DNA of 64,000 nucleotides, taken from assembly GCF_900114475.1 (NCBI RefSeq), contig NZ_FOTE01000004.1, positions 413,849 through 477,848 on the forward strand, written 5' to 3'. The notes beneath the pieces were generated by a model, which worked only from the letters and a program-made list of their open reading frames with translations, had not been told where the DNA came from and searched no databases. This stretch comes from Paenibacillus sp. 1_12 (lineage in GTDB: Bacteria > Bacillota > Bacilli > Paenibacillales > NBRC-103111). Positions 24,937-33,897 of the stretch are shown one piece after another. Position 1 is the first letter of the stretch. Each line of letters begins with the position of its first letter. The position numbers and the translations under genes were made by a program.

Positions 24937-27096
24937 GTGGGATATTGGAATAGGATGAGGATGGGTAGCAGCAAATCATTTTTGTCTTTATTTGTTGCAT
25001 TCAGTATGGTATTTTCATTGCTGTCTGTCGTGATATCTGAGCCCATTCAGGCCAAGAGCACGAGGACTGCTATAGTAGTTAATATCAAAGGCAATGTAAC
25101 TGTTAAAAAATCCGGAGGCTCCAAGTCTTACACCGCTTATAACGATATGACTTTAAATCAAGGGGATGTTATTTCAACGGGAGCAAGCTCTTCGGTCGTT
25201 GTAAGAATAGCTGACCATGATGATGAAATTACGATTGGGGATAATGCAGAGGTCAGTGTCACTGACTTGGCTAACGAGGGAAATGGCAAGCAATCCAAGA
25301 TATCTTCCTGGGCCGGATCCATGTGGGTTAAGGTTAAAACGTTGGTTGGCGCTCAGGATGAGTTTGAGGTAGAGACACCAACAGCAACAATGGGGGTAAA
25401 GGGAACGCAATTCTTTACTGGCGTTAATCCAGTGACGGGTGAGACCTTTGTCGTGGTTGGAGCTGGTGCTGTTCAGACGACAACAACCACGTACCAACAA
25501 TCGGATATCAGCAATCCGCAGAATGACAATACGACATTGCTATTGCCTACGCAGCAAATCAATTTAACAGGCCGTGATGAAGTGACGGATGTAGCAACAA
25601 AGACGGAGATTATTGATATTTTTCAATTCGTAGAAAGATCCTCTCCTGAATTATTGGAAGCTATCATCAAGAACAAAGCAGAAATCGATAAAGAAAACGC
25701 GGAGTTTATTGAAAAGAAAAAAGCTGAAATTGCTGAAAACAATAAAGCGGACACAGGGAATTCCGCATTGACGATCAAAGACATAGAGACATTAAACAAA
25801 ATCAGCAAAAACCTGGACAACCTCATTGGCAATATTATCAAGGCAGCGTTAGATCAAAAGAAAATCGATCCAAATAAAATGAATCAAATCGTGGCTGAAG
25901 CCAATGCCAAATTGAGTGAGACTGACAAGAAAATCGATTTGAACAAAGTTGAGCCCCTTGATCGCACAGCAGGATTGGACTCAGAAAAAGAAAAACAAAA
26001 GCAGGCGGAACTTCAGAAACTGAAAGAAGAAAAGGAGCGCAAACTTGCTGAAAAGAAAAAGCTTGAGCAGGAGCAGCTTGATAAAAATAAAGCGATTCTG
26101 GATGCGCTAGCCAAAGAGAAGCAGCGTTTAGAGGAAGCTAACAAAAAAACCGAAGAAGCGGCTGCCAAGCAGGCAGAAGCCAACTACATCAATCAGTTGT
26201 CAACAGCTGAGCAGGCTGCATTTGAACAGAACAAATCAGCAAATACGCCTACAACGATTCCAACAAACACAACTCCGGGATCAGGTGGAGGATCTAGTGG
26301 TGGAACTAGTGGGGGCACCACCAATAATAACAACTCCAATGAAATTCTTTTTCCATTGGCTCCTGCACTAATAAGCCCAACGCAGGTTACATCGACCAAC
26401 AGTGGCATGGTTCAGTTGAAGCTCAGAGCTGCTCTCACTACTAATATTAATATTTTTAATGGTGCCACCATGCTAGCAAGTTCTCCAGGTCAAGGAGACA
26501 CAGATGTGGTGTTTAACATTCCTTTATCCAAAGGGGTGTACAATCTGACTGCTCAGACCGAGAGGTTTAACAGATTTAGTCCAGCTGTTCAAATCCCACA
26601 GATTACGATAAGCAGTCCTGCTGATATTTTATTAACTCAGGTCGGGGGACCAAGCAATAATGTGATCAATCTTAACCTGACTTTAAATGAATTTGTGGAT
26701 GCCAGCCAATTTTATGGAGTCGAGGTGCATCTGATTTACAACAATTCTTTGAGTTATAAAGGACCATCAGCTTTAACTGATGTACCAGGTACCGTTTTTG
26801 ATGGACCCAACATGGCTGAAACGTTAAAAGAGTACCCAGGCTCTACACAAAACGAACTCGTTTATGCAGCTTCACAATTTGAAACGGCCGCAACGACTGG
26901 AACCATTAGTAATCTTTCAGTTAACGGCCAGAAAATCTTAGTAACAATTCCATTGGCTGTAAGCTCTGCTGCTTCCAATACGGCTACGATAGATCTGGTT
27001 TATGTAAAATTCGTTAATAAAGCAGCAGCAACGGTGTATGAATTGGGATCAGGCTTGCCGAACGCACCCAAGTCTATAAGTGTCACGACCAGATAA
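24937..27096 (+). CDS. Exported FecR-domain protein with coiled coil and cohesin-like C-terminus
   Basis: A 719-residue exported protein. The signal peptide is at about 10-38. A FecR domain at about 45-190 has the typical LNQGDVISTGASSSVVVRI and VETPTATMGVKGTQFF. A Lys/Glu-rich coiled coil spans about 245-430, followed by a Gly/Ser/Thr linker, an Ig-like unit and a terminal cohesin-like domain (FYGVEVHLIYNNSLSY). GTG 24937 with GAGGAG 7 nt upstream is preferred over the ORF edge at 24877. It follows the CHASE2 cyclase and precedes the NHL protein, so a surface sensing or scaffold role is inferred. No ECF sigma or anti-sigma gene is present. Confidence 0.82.
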   Translation: MGYWNRMRMGSSKSFLSLFVAFSMVFSLLSVVISEPIQAKSTRTAIVVNIKGNVTVKKSGGSKSYTAYNDMTLNQGDVISTGASSSVVVRIADHDDEITIGDNAEVSVTDLANEGNGKQSKISSWAGSMWVKVKTLVGAQDEFEVETPTATMGVKGTQFFTGVNPVTGETFVVVGAGAVQTTTTTYQQSDISNPQNDNTTLLLPTQQINLTGRDEVTDVATKTEIIDIFQFVERSSPELLEAIIKNKAEIDKENAEFIEKKKAEIAENNKADTGNSALTIKDIETLNKISKNLDNLIGNIIKAALDQKKIDPNKMNQIVAEANAKLSETDKKIDLNKVEPLDRTAGLDSEKEKQKQAELQKLKEEKERKLAEKKKLEQEQLDKNKAILDALAKEKQRLEEANKKTEEAAAKQAEANYINQLSTAEQAAFEQNKSANTPTTIPTNTTPGSGGGSSGGTSGGTTNNNNSNEILFPLAPALISPTQVTSTNSGMVQLKLRAALTTNINIFNGATMLASSPGQGDTDVVFNIPLSKGVYNLTAQTERFNRFSPAVQIPQITISSPADILLTQVGGPSNNVINLNLTLNEFVDASQFYGVEVHLIYNNSLSYKGPSALTDVPGTVFDGPNMAETLKEYPGSTQNELVYAASQFETAATTGTISNLSVNGQKILVTIPLAVSSAASNTATIDLVYVKFVNKAAATVYELGSGLPNAPKSISVTTR

Positions 27097-27121
27097 GGAA
27101 AAATCCAGAAAGGGGAACCCT

Positions 27122-28741
27122 ATGAAAAAAGTAAGCAAAATCGTTGCAACGGCTTTTATAGCATCTTTATTGATGGGCACCTCGACTGTATGGGGCGCTT
27201 CATTATCGGTAAATAGCATAAGGGGAAGCAACGAACAAATATTAACCGATGTTACATCCTTGGCTGGGATCGGTGATTTTGGGAATGAGAATGGAGCTGC
27301 GGCTTCAACCTCATTCAGGAGCCCTTCAGGCGTTGCTGTCTTGACGGATGGCTCGATCCTTATATCCGATACTCGCAATCATGTCATTCGTAAGCTTAAA
27401 GATGGACAGGTCAGTACATTTGCCGGACTAAATCTTCTAAAAGACGCAAAAGGTTTTCCGGTCGGCGGACGTTATGATGGAAAGGTGGACGCTTCGTTTT
27501 TCCAAGAGCCGATGGGACTATCCTTAGACAATAAAGGAAACCTGTTTGTCGCAGATGCAGGAAATCATGCGATACGGAAAATTGACAGCTCCGGTAATGT
27601 TACTACGATTGCCGGAAACGGAGAAATTGGTATGAAGGATGGATCAGGTAGTACTGCTACTTTTTATCGTCCTTCCGATGTTGTTGCTGCTCCTGATGGA
27701 ACCTTGTATGTAGCGGATACTCTTAATCATTTGATTCGCAGTATCAGCCCAAGCGGTCAGGTCAAAACTTTGAATGCTTTATCTGGACGTGTGATAGAAG
27801 TAACCCCAGGTCAAGTTGTTCAAGCAGGCGATTATTTGGATGGCATACTACAAACGGCCAAGTTCAATGAACCTACAAGCTTGGCCTTGGATAGCAAAGG
27901 GAACTTGTTTGTCAGCGATACTGGGAACCAAAGAATTCGCTATATTGACTTCCAACAGAACAAGGTAAGTACGATTGCAGGCAGCAGTGCACTCGATGAT
28001 AAGGGTACCGTGTATTCCAAAACAGCTCTTTACGCACCAGGCGACTATGCAGATGGCCCAGCCAATCAAGCTTTATTCAATTCTCCACAAGGCATTGCTG
28101 TCACTGCAGATGATGGGCTAATTATTGCGGATACGCTGAATCATTCGATTCGTTATTTGGATAAAGGTCAAGTGACTACGATAGCAGGCGCTGCCAGTTT
28201 ACGCGGTGGCGAGGCTGACGGTGTGGATCGCAGCGCTTCATTCAAAAACCCTGTGGATGTTGCAATCACATCGGAAGGAAATGTCATCGTTGCAGATGCC
28301 TATAACAATAAAATTCGAAAAATTAGTGTGTATCAGCTCCCTGCTAATTTGCCAAAGGATTCTAACGTTAAGGTGGTTTATGGATCTCAATGGATTCAAT
28401 TCGATGTACAGCCGGAAATCGTCAACGGTAGGACGATGGTTCCAATCCGAGCAATAACTGAAGCACTTGGTTATCAGGTTACTTTTAACGATGCTGACCG
28501 CAGTGTTCAATTAGCCAAGAATGGTGTTGCCATTGAATTGTACATTGATAAGACAGGCATTAAACGTATTGTGCAAAATAAAGAATCGGCTGTGACCGAA
28601 ACCGACGTAGCGCCTTACATCAAGGATGATCATACTTATGTGCCGATTCGTTTTTTTGCAGAAGAAATAGGTTTGGATGTTCAGTGGAATGAAGCAGTCC
28701 GAACAGCCATTCTAAGAAACAAATCGACGATAGTCCGTTAA
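27122..28741 (+). CDS. Exported six-bladed NHL propeller with copper-amine-oxidase-N domain
   Basis: A 539-residue exported protein. The signal peptide ends near residue 26 (STVWGA). Six NHL repeats follow, each with a P-x-G/x-V/L-A-V ... D-x-x-N-H-x-I-R-K core, enough for one closed six-bladed propeller at about 40-415. The C-terminal 110 residues are the stalk-like copper amine oxidase N-terminal domain common on Paenibacillus surface proteins (GRTMVPIRAITEALGY and TYVPIRFFAEEIGL). ATG 27122 has AAAGGGGA upstream. The start lies 25 nt after the FecR gene, suggesting one operon. It is probably a cell-wall-associated binding protein; the ligand is unknown. Confidence 0.87.
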   Translation: MKKVSKIVATAFIASLLMGTSTVWGASLSVNSIRGSNEQILTDVTSLAGIGDFGNENGAAASTSFRSPSGVAVLTDGSILISDTRNHVIRKLKDGQVSTFAGLNLLKDAKGFPVGGRYDGKVDASFFQEPMGLSLDNKGNLFVADAGNHAIRKIDSSGNVTTIAGNGEIGMKDGSGSTATFYRPSDVVAAPDGTLYVADTLNHLIRSISPSGQVKTLNALSGRVIEVTPGQVVQAGDYLDGILQTAKFNEPTSLALDSKGNLFVSDTGNQRIRYIDFQQNKVSTIAGSSALDDKGTVYSKTALYAPGDYADGPANQALFNSPQGIAVTADDGLIIADTLNHSIRYLDKGQVTTIAGAASLRGGEADGVDRSASFKNPVDVAITSEGNVIVADAYNNKIRKISVYQLPANLPKDSNVKVVYGSQWIQFDVQPEIVNGRTMVPIRAITEALGYQVTFNDADRSVQLAKNGVAIELYIDKTGIKRIVQNKESAVTETDVAPYIKDDHTYVPIRFFAEEIGLDVQWNEAVRTAILRNKSTIVR

Positions 28742-28757
28742 AAGCTTCATTCATAAG

Positions 28758-28810
28758 ACCTATTGTGTGCAGGGAAGATGTATTCTTCACTTCACATAGT
28801 AGGTTTTTTC
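28758..28810 (+). terminator. Terminator after the NHL gene
   Basis: ACCTATTGTGTG pairs, with G-T wobbles, with CACATAGTAGGT, followed by T6. Confidence 0.65.
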
Positions 28811-28850
28811 GATTATGATGAGAAAAAGCGATTCAGTTGGAGGCAAATAC

Positions 28851-29582
28851 GTGTCCGATATTCAGCAGCTCAAAGACGAACTGGAACAGTTGGAAAAACG
28901 TAATCGAGATCTCACCTTATTGCTAGAATCGGCATTTGAACTAAAAAGCGGCTTGACCTCCATGGACCATCCTTTTCCGATCAATGTGATACATTCATTG
29001 GTCATAGCCTTGGATTCCAGAGATCCCTATACGTCGGGTCACTCATCAAGAGTAGCTCTCTACTCTTTGTGGATAGCAAGGGAGCTTGGAATAGGTGAAG
29101 AAGAATGTAAACATTTTTATCGATCTGCATTGATGCATGATATTGGCAAGATTGGCGTGCCGGACCGCGTATTATTGAAAACGGAACGACTGAATGACGA
29201 AGAGTTTCAAAGTATGATTTCTCATACCATAATAGGCGCGCGTATTCTGTCCAACGTAGAGCCTTTGGAACGGATGATCCAAGCGACCGAGGTTGCTAAG
29301 TATCATCATGAAAAAATGGATGGAAGCGGGTATCCTGAAGGACTCGTGGGGGAAAGTATCCCTTTTTATGCGCGGATTGTCGCGGTTGCTGATGCATTTG
29401 ATGCCATGACAACGGATCGTCCATACTCCTTAGGAATCAGCTGTCAGGATGGCGTGGAAGAAATTGTGCGCTGCAAGGGCTCACATTTTGACCCTGTGGT
29501 TGTAGAAGCATTTAAAAACGTAATGCAAGTCCGAAATTACTTAAAAGGTGGGGATATCGATTCCCCTTATATATTCGAATAA
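28851..29582 (+). CDS. HD-GYP domain phosphodiesterase
   Basis: A 243-residue cytoplasmic protein with a short N-terminal coiled coil (DELEQLEKRNRDL) and an HD-GYP domain. The metal and signature motifs are HSSRVALYS, HDIGKIGVPD, HTIIGARIL and HHEKMDGSGYPEGL, the last being the HHExxDGxGYP signature, so the enzyme should hydrolyse cyclic di-nucleotides. GTG 28851 is chosen because TTGGAGG is 8 nt upstream; an ATG pair at 28815 has no ribosome site. It is separated from the NHL gene by a terminator but lies in the same signalling cluster. Confidence 0.88.
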   Translation: MSDIQQLKDELEQLEKRNRDLTLLLESAFELKSGLTSMDHPFPINVIHSLVIALDSRDPYTSGHSSRVALYSLWIARELGIGEEECKHFYRSALMHDIGKIGVPDRVLLKTERLNDEEFQSMISHTIIGARILSNVEPLERMIQATEVAKYHHEKMDGSGYPEGLVGESIPFYARIVAVADAFDAMTTDRPYSLGISCQDGVEEIVRCKGSHFDPVVVEAFKNVMQVRNYLKGGDIDSPYIFE

Positions 29583-29589
29583 TGATCAA

Positions 29590-29626
29590 GCACCTCACTC
29601 CAATCAAGGAGTAGAGGTGTTTTTTT
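29590..29626 (+). terminator. Terminator of the HD-GYP gene
   Basis: CACCTCACTCC pairs with GGAGTAGAGGTG, followed by T7. Confidence 0.8.
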
Positions 29627-29690
29627 CAACTCTTTACAAAATGAACAATGGTGCCGATATTACAGTGAGAAGGTTGAAAGAAGGGATTTC

Positions 29691-31148
29691 ATGAAACCAA
29701 AGGATCATGAGGAACAGCTGCGGCAATTTTTCAATAATAATACCTTAGACGATCAGATGCTGCTAAAAAAGTATGTGCGCAAGCATCCTACCAATAAAAT
29801 GGCCTGGTACCTGCTGGGCAGGGAATATGATGGGCAAGGCAAGCGCGGAAAAGCCTTGTACTGTTATGGACAAGCCGGTGAGATTTATGAGGCTTTTGAA
29901 AACCAAACGATTAAAGTATCTCTTGAATCACAGGAAGCACTGGAGCAATTGGATCGACGCGGTAAACGAACACGCTGGATGAGTCGTGCGCGGTTGGCAG
30001 TCCTGCTGGCGATGGTTGTATTCGGGATCGGGTATCTTCCCGCATTTGCACCTTCCCCTGAGCCACAGATAGCTCTTCCAGCACTACCGAAGGATGTCAG
30101 CTTGGCTCAGGTGCAGCAAACGAAGGTATATTACATAGCGGGAGCAAAAACGAAGGAGCGGGTAGGAGCGGCCTTACAGGAGATGTTGATTAAAGAACGT
30201 ATTAACAGCTATGCGATATTGGCCTCGGGCAAACCGACAGAAGACGGCAAATGGATATCTTGGCTGCAGCCGCCGGATATATTGCTTTCAGTGGAAGGCA
30301 AGCAGGATGCTGCTCAACAGCAAATTCAATATCACGATGCAGAAAGCTGCCAATGCCAGCCGACGGAGGCTTCGAAGCCGAAATCAATTTATCAATCGTG
30401 GAAGGGGCAGCGTGAGCAGGAAGTCGTGCTTCGCTCGGCTTTAGATGCGTACAGTCGTAAGAATGGAAGACCTCCTGAAAACCTGCAAGCTTTAAATCAG
30501 CCGCATCCGCAAAATATTCTTTCAGGCGTTACCCCTTTCATGGAGCAGCTCTATGAGCAGGAGAAAGATCAATTGACAGGCAAGGCTGCTCCTCAGGGAA
30601 GTCCATCCGAGACGGGAACGCCATCAACGGGTTTGCCAAGTCAAGGTTCAGGATCCTCTGCAGCTAGTCATGAGCCATCTGCTTCTGGACTTCAGTCGCC
30701 CCTTAAGGATCCGCTGCGGATCATTGTGGATAAGACCAACCATAGATTGGCTTTGGTCAGTGGGTCGATTATCGTAAGGAGTTATCCCGTCGGCTTAGGT
30801 GCGGATCGTACTCCGGAGGGAACTTTTGAAATAGCGGAGAAAGTAAGAAATCCGAATGGGAAATCAAATGGTGATTTTGGCAGCAGAGGGATGGGGCTTT
30901 CCAACCCCTTGTATGCTATTCACGGAACGAATAAACCGAACAGCATCGGCAAGGACGAGTCGTTGGGGTGCGTACGGATGCTGAAGGAAGATATCGAGGA
31001 GTTATTCGATATGGCACCACTCGGGACGCCAGTGACAATCGGTAAAGGGCTGCTGCCCTCTGAGATTAAGCGCGGGGAGCCAGCCTTTACACTTCCCCTG
31101 ATGAGTAATGAAACAAATCCAGGGAAAGTGTATAAATGGCTCGATTAA
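29691..31148 (+). CDS. L,D-transpeptidase with cytoplasmic TPR-like N-terminus
   Basis: A 485-residue membrane-anchored peptidoglycan cross-linking enzyme. Residues 1-85 are charged and TPR-like (AWYLLGREYDGQGKRGKALY), predicted cytoplasmic. A membrane helix is at about 100-118, an extracellular region follows with a Pro/Ser/Gly linker at about 300-345, and the YkuD catalytic domain is at about 345-465. The catalytic motif is complete: HGTN...SLGCVRM with the active Cys and Arg. The start is ATG 29691 with GAAGGGA upstream. Fusion of a cytoplasmic repeat domain to a YkuD enzyme is unusual and hints at coupling to a cytosolic partner. Confidence 0.88.
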   Translation: MKPKDHEEQLRQFFNNNTLDDQMLLKKYVRKHPTNKMAWYLLGREYDGQGKRGKALYCYGQAGEIYEAFENQTIKVSLESQEALEQLDRRGKRTRWMSRARLAVLLAMVVFGIGYLPAFAPSPEPQIALPALPKDVSLAQVQQTKVYYIAGAKTKERVGAALQEMLIKERINSYAILASGKPTEDGKWISWLQPPDILLSVEGKQDAAQQQIQYHDAESCQCQPTEASKPKSIYQSWKGQREQEVVLRSALDAYSRKNGRPPENLQALNQPHPQNILSGVTPFMEQLYEQEKDQLTGKAAPQGSPSETGTPSTGLPSQGSGSSAASHEPSASGLQSPLKDPLRIIVDKTNHRLALVSGSIIVRSYPVGLGADRTPEGTFEIAEKVRNPNGKSNGDFGSRGMGLSNPLYAIHGTNKPNSIGKDESLGCVRMLKEDIEELFDMAPLGTPVTIGKGLLPSEIKRGEPAFTLPLMSNETNPGKVYKWLD

Positions 31149-31167
31149 ATATAAATAAAACGCTTTC

Positions 31168-31302
31168 CTAACGAAGCACAAGTAATACAGCCATGGCAAT
31201 GATCAGGGCAGCAAATACAGAGCATACTACGATGATCCCTTTTTTGTTGATCGTATCCTGAGGTTTACGTTGTCGTAAATAAGTTGGTTTTTTTCGTTGC
31301 AT
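31168..31302 (-). CDS. Small single-span membrane protein (44 aa)
   Basis: A short reading frame below usual ORF cutoffs. The product has a basic N-terminus (MQRKKPTYLRQRK) and one C-terminal membrane helix (IIVVCSVFAALIIAMAVLLV) ending in Arg. ATG is at 31302; an AAAGGCAGGG stretch upstream could serve as ribosome site but is not strong. Topology by the positive-inside rule is N-in. It lies between the convergent transpeptidase and the divergent pyrD, overlapping no other gene. No family recognised; the amphipathic design makes it credible as a real peptide. Confidence 0.5.
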   Translation of the reverse strand: MQRKKPTYLRQRKPQDTINKKGIIVVCSVFAALIIAMAVLLVLR

Positions 31303-31464
31303 AGGAGTCGCCCTGCCTTTTTCGTGGATTTATGAATATTTTATCATACTGTGGCAGCGAACAAACATGATTTTGTATAACCTCTGCTCTTTATTTTTCT
31401 TGCATAAAACGATAAACTGTTCAAAGAGAATAAGTTATCGTTTGTTTAAGGGAGAGACCGTGGA

Positions 31465-32568
31465 ATGTTATACAGAAATATGTTAAAACCGCTGCTTTTT
31501 CGAATGGATGCGGAGAAGGCACATCATCTGACAATAGATGGGCTTCATACGGCTTCGGCTTTACCCGGAGTCAAGAGCTTGCTAAAAGGAATGTATGGAG
31601 TCAAGCAAACAACAGCATTGGAATCAACGTTATGGGGAATTCATTTTGCCAACCCGATCGGATTGGCAGCAGGGCTCGATAAGAATGCGAAAGCCGTTGA
31701 CGGGTTTTCTAATCTTGGTTTTGGATTTATGGAAGTTGGCACGGTTACACCAAAGCCACAGGCTGGGAACGAGCTGCCGCGGTTATTCAGACTTCCTGAG
31801 GACACCGCGTTAATTAACCGTATGGGGTTTAATAATGTAGGTATTGATGTGATGGCCAAGCATTTGGAGCAGTCTGCCAAACGCACAATCCCCGTCGCGG
31901 TTAATATCGGCAAAAATAAACAGACACCGAATGAACATGCAGAAGATGATTATCGTGCTTGCATAACCAGATTGTATGAGTACGGAGATTTTTTTGTAGT
32001 GAATATCAGTTCGCCCAATACACCGGATTTGCGCAGCCTTCAGCATGGAGATGATTTGTCTCGATTGCTGGCTGCTGTTCAAGATGAGATGAAGCTTCAG
32101 CATCAAAGGCATGGTGGAGCTGCAAAGCCGGTTTTGGTCAAAATAGCACCGGATCTTGCCAAAGATGAAATCACTTATATGGTACAAACGATTGTAGCAA
32201 GCGGAGTGTCCGGTATTATTGCTTCCAACACGACCCTGTCAAGAGAGGGCCTGACTCATCGTCATAAAGGAGAAGCTGGTGGACTCAGCGGTAAGCCGTT
32301 AACTGGGCGTTCCACACAGCTTATTCATACTTTATACGAACTAACGGAAGGCAAGCTGCCGATTATTGGATCTGGCGGAGTGTTTACAGCTCAGCAAGCG
32401 TACGACAAAATATGTGCGGGAGCCAGCCTGGTAGAAATTTACACGGCTTTAATTTATGAGGGACCCTCGCTAGTTAGGCGATTGAATGAGGGCTTGCAAC
32501 AATTGCTGCATAAGAACGGCTTTGCTAACATTACGGAAGCAGTCGGTTCGGCACATCGGCAACGGTAA
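31465..32568 (+). CDS. pyrD: Dihydroorotate dehydrogenase, quinone-dependent (class 2)
   Basis: A 367-residue FMN enzyme that oxidises dihydroorotate to orotate in pyrimidine synthesis, passing electrons to menaquinone. The N-terminal amphipathic helices (LYRNMLKPLLFRMDAEKAHH) associate with the membrane and define class 2. Landmarks are GLAAGLDKNAKA, GFMEVGTVTPKPQ, NRMGFNN and NISSPNTPDLRSLQ with the catalytic Ser. It differs from the PyrD/PyrK class 1B found in B. subtilis and stands outside any pyr operon here. ATG 31465 follows GGGAGA. It is the first of three genes, before relQ and DUF309. Confidence 0.93.
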   Translation: MLYRNMLKPLLFRMDAEKAHHLTIDGLHTASALPGVKSLLKGMYGVKQTTALESTLWGIHFANPIGLAAGLDKNAKAVDGFSNLGFGFMEVGTVTPKPQAGNELPRLFRLPEDTALINRMGFNNVGIDVMAKHLEQSAKRTIPVAVNIGKNKQTPNEHAEDDYRACITRLYEYGDFFVVNISSPNTPDLRSLQHGDDLSRLLAAVQDEMKLQHQRHGGAAKPVLVKIAPDLAKDEITYMVQTIVASGVSGIIASNTTLSREGLTHRHKGEAGGLSGKPLTGRSTQLIHTLYELTEGKLPIIGSGGVFTAQQAYDKICAGASLVEIYTALIYEGPSLVRRLNEGLQQLLHKNGFANITEAVGSAHRQR

Positions 32569-32583
32569 AATGGAGGGGTACGG

Positions 32584-33378
32584 ATGGATGGACGCGATTG
32601 GAAAAAGTTTCTCATGCCTTATGACCAGGCTGTTGAAGAGCTAAAGGTCAAATTCAAAACATTGCGCGGCGAATTGAAAAGCCGTGATGAATACTCACCC
32701 ATCGAATTTGTTACAGGAAGAGTCAAGAAAATATCCAGTATTCTAGATAAAGCCAAACGATTGAATGTTCCAATGGAGCAGTTGGAAACAGGGATTGAGG
32801 ACATTGCCGGCATTCGCATCATGTGCCAATTTGTTGAGGACATTGAACGGCTGGCTAATTTGATTCGTGTAAGGCAGGATATGACGCTGCTGTATGAAAA
32901 GGATTATGTGCTGAACAAGAAACCGAGCGGCTATCGTAGTTACCATATGATTTTGGAATATCCGGTTCAAACGGCACTTGGGATGAAAAGGGTGCTGGCT
33001 GAGGTTCAGATCAGAACGCTGGCGATGAATTTTTGGGCAACCATTGAACATTCCCTGAACTATAAATATCGCGAGAGTTTGCCGCCAGAAGTGATCAAAC
33101 GACTCAGTAAAGCTGCGGAGGCTGCGTATTTGCTGGATCAGGAGATGAGCAGCATCCGCGATGAAATTATGGAAGCGCAGCAGTTGTTCGAGGACAATTC
33201 CAATACGGTGTCCCGGATACTTAACGGGATTCAGGAGCTGTATTTTTACCATCGGGTTCGTGAGGCCGTTCAGTTTCAGTTTCGCTTTAACGAGCATTGG
33301 GAGACGGAAGATATCAGATATTTGAGGGAGCTGTCCATGGAGATCGATGATGCCATCGCTCGTGCCAAAAAAGGATAG
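32584..33378 (+). CDS. relQ: Small alarmone synthetase RelQ (GTP pyrophosphokinase)
   Basis: A 264-residue (p)ppGpp synthetase of the RelQ/YjbM type without hydrolase or regulatory domains. Conserved synthetase motifs are EFVTGRVKKISSI, the catalytic Asp in IEDIAGIRI, the G-loop KPSGYRSYHM and EVQIRTLAMNFWA. The C-terminal helices after about 200 resemble the tetramerisation part of RelQ. It lies 15 nt after pyrD, with a GGAGGGG site. Known relatives are allosterically stimulated by pppGpp or pGpp and bind single-stranded RNA. Co-location with pyrD links alarmone supply to nucleotide synthesis only by inference. Confidence 0.92.
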   Translation: MDGRDWKKFLMPYDQAVEELKVKFKTLRGELKSRDEYSPIEFVTGRVKKISSILDKAKRLNVPMEQLETGIEDIAGIRIMCQFVEDIERLANLIRVRQDMTLLYEKDYVLNKKPSGYRSYHMILEYPVQTALGMKRVLAEVQIRTLAMNFWATIEHSLNYKYRESLPPEVIKRLSKAAEAAYLLDQEMSSIRDEIMEAQQLFEDNSNTVSRILNGIQELYFYHRVREAVQFQFRFNEHWETEDIRYLRELSMEIDDAIARAKKG

Positions 33379-33392
33379 TGGCTTCATAAGAA

Positions 33393-33848
33393 ATGAAGGT
33401 GCATCGATTGACTGAGAGGCCGGAATATGATCGATTGTACGTGAAGTTCATCTATTACTTTAATGTGGACCGCGATTATTTTGAGTGTCACGAGGTGATG
33501 GAGGAACTGTGGCTTGAGGAAGGCAGGGCACCTCTATACCAAGGACTGCTTCAAGTAGCTGTAGGTCTGTATCATCACCGTAATGGGAATGTGAGCGGGG
33601 CCATCAAGCTGTTCACAGCGGCAATGGAAAAGCTGGTGGGGCGCCCAGCAGAAGTTATGGGCATTGACTTGGCTCTACTGATTGCAGATAGCCAACGTTA
33701 TTTGCAGCAGCTGCAACGAATGGCGGATGAGCCGTTTGCTTTTTACGATTTGAACATTCGGGTAATTGATCTGATATTGGTCGAAGCGGTGGAAGCTCTT
33801 ATTGCCAATCCGCCTTTACCAGGTGTTGATGAGGATGAGCATGGATGA
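33393..33848 (+). CDS. DUF309 protein
   Basis: A 151-residue all-helical cytoplasmic protein of the DUF309 family, recognised by the signature YFNVDRDYFECHEVMEELW at about 21-39 and the following LYQGLLQVAVGLYHHRNGN. The conserved His/Glu residues suggest a buried metal or polar site, but no activity is known. It begins 14 nt after relQ and is probably translated from that transcript; the ribosome site is poor. The tail is acidic (DEDEHG). Confidence 0.85.
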   Translation: MKVHRLTERPEYDRLYVKFIYYFNVDRDYFECHEVMEELWLEEGRAPLYQGLLQVAVGLYHHRNGNVSGAIKLFTAAMEKLVGRPAEVMGIDLALLIADSQRYLQQLQRMADEPFAFYDLNIRVIDLILVEAVEALIANPPLPGVDEDEHG

Positions 33849-33858
33849 AGTCTATGTA

Positions 33859-33897
33859 AAAAAATAGAGCAGGAGCTTTCGCTCATCTGCTCTATTT
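33859..33897. terminator. Bidirectional terminator between DUF309 and thioredoxin genes
   Basis: AAATAGAGCAG (33862-33872) pairs with CTGCTCTATTT (33887-33897). The thioredoxin stop codon lies in the stem, and its transcript gets the long T run. Confidence 0.8.
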
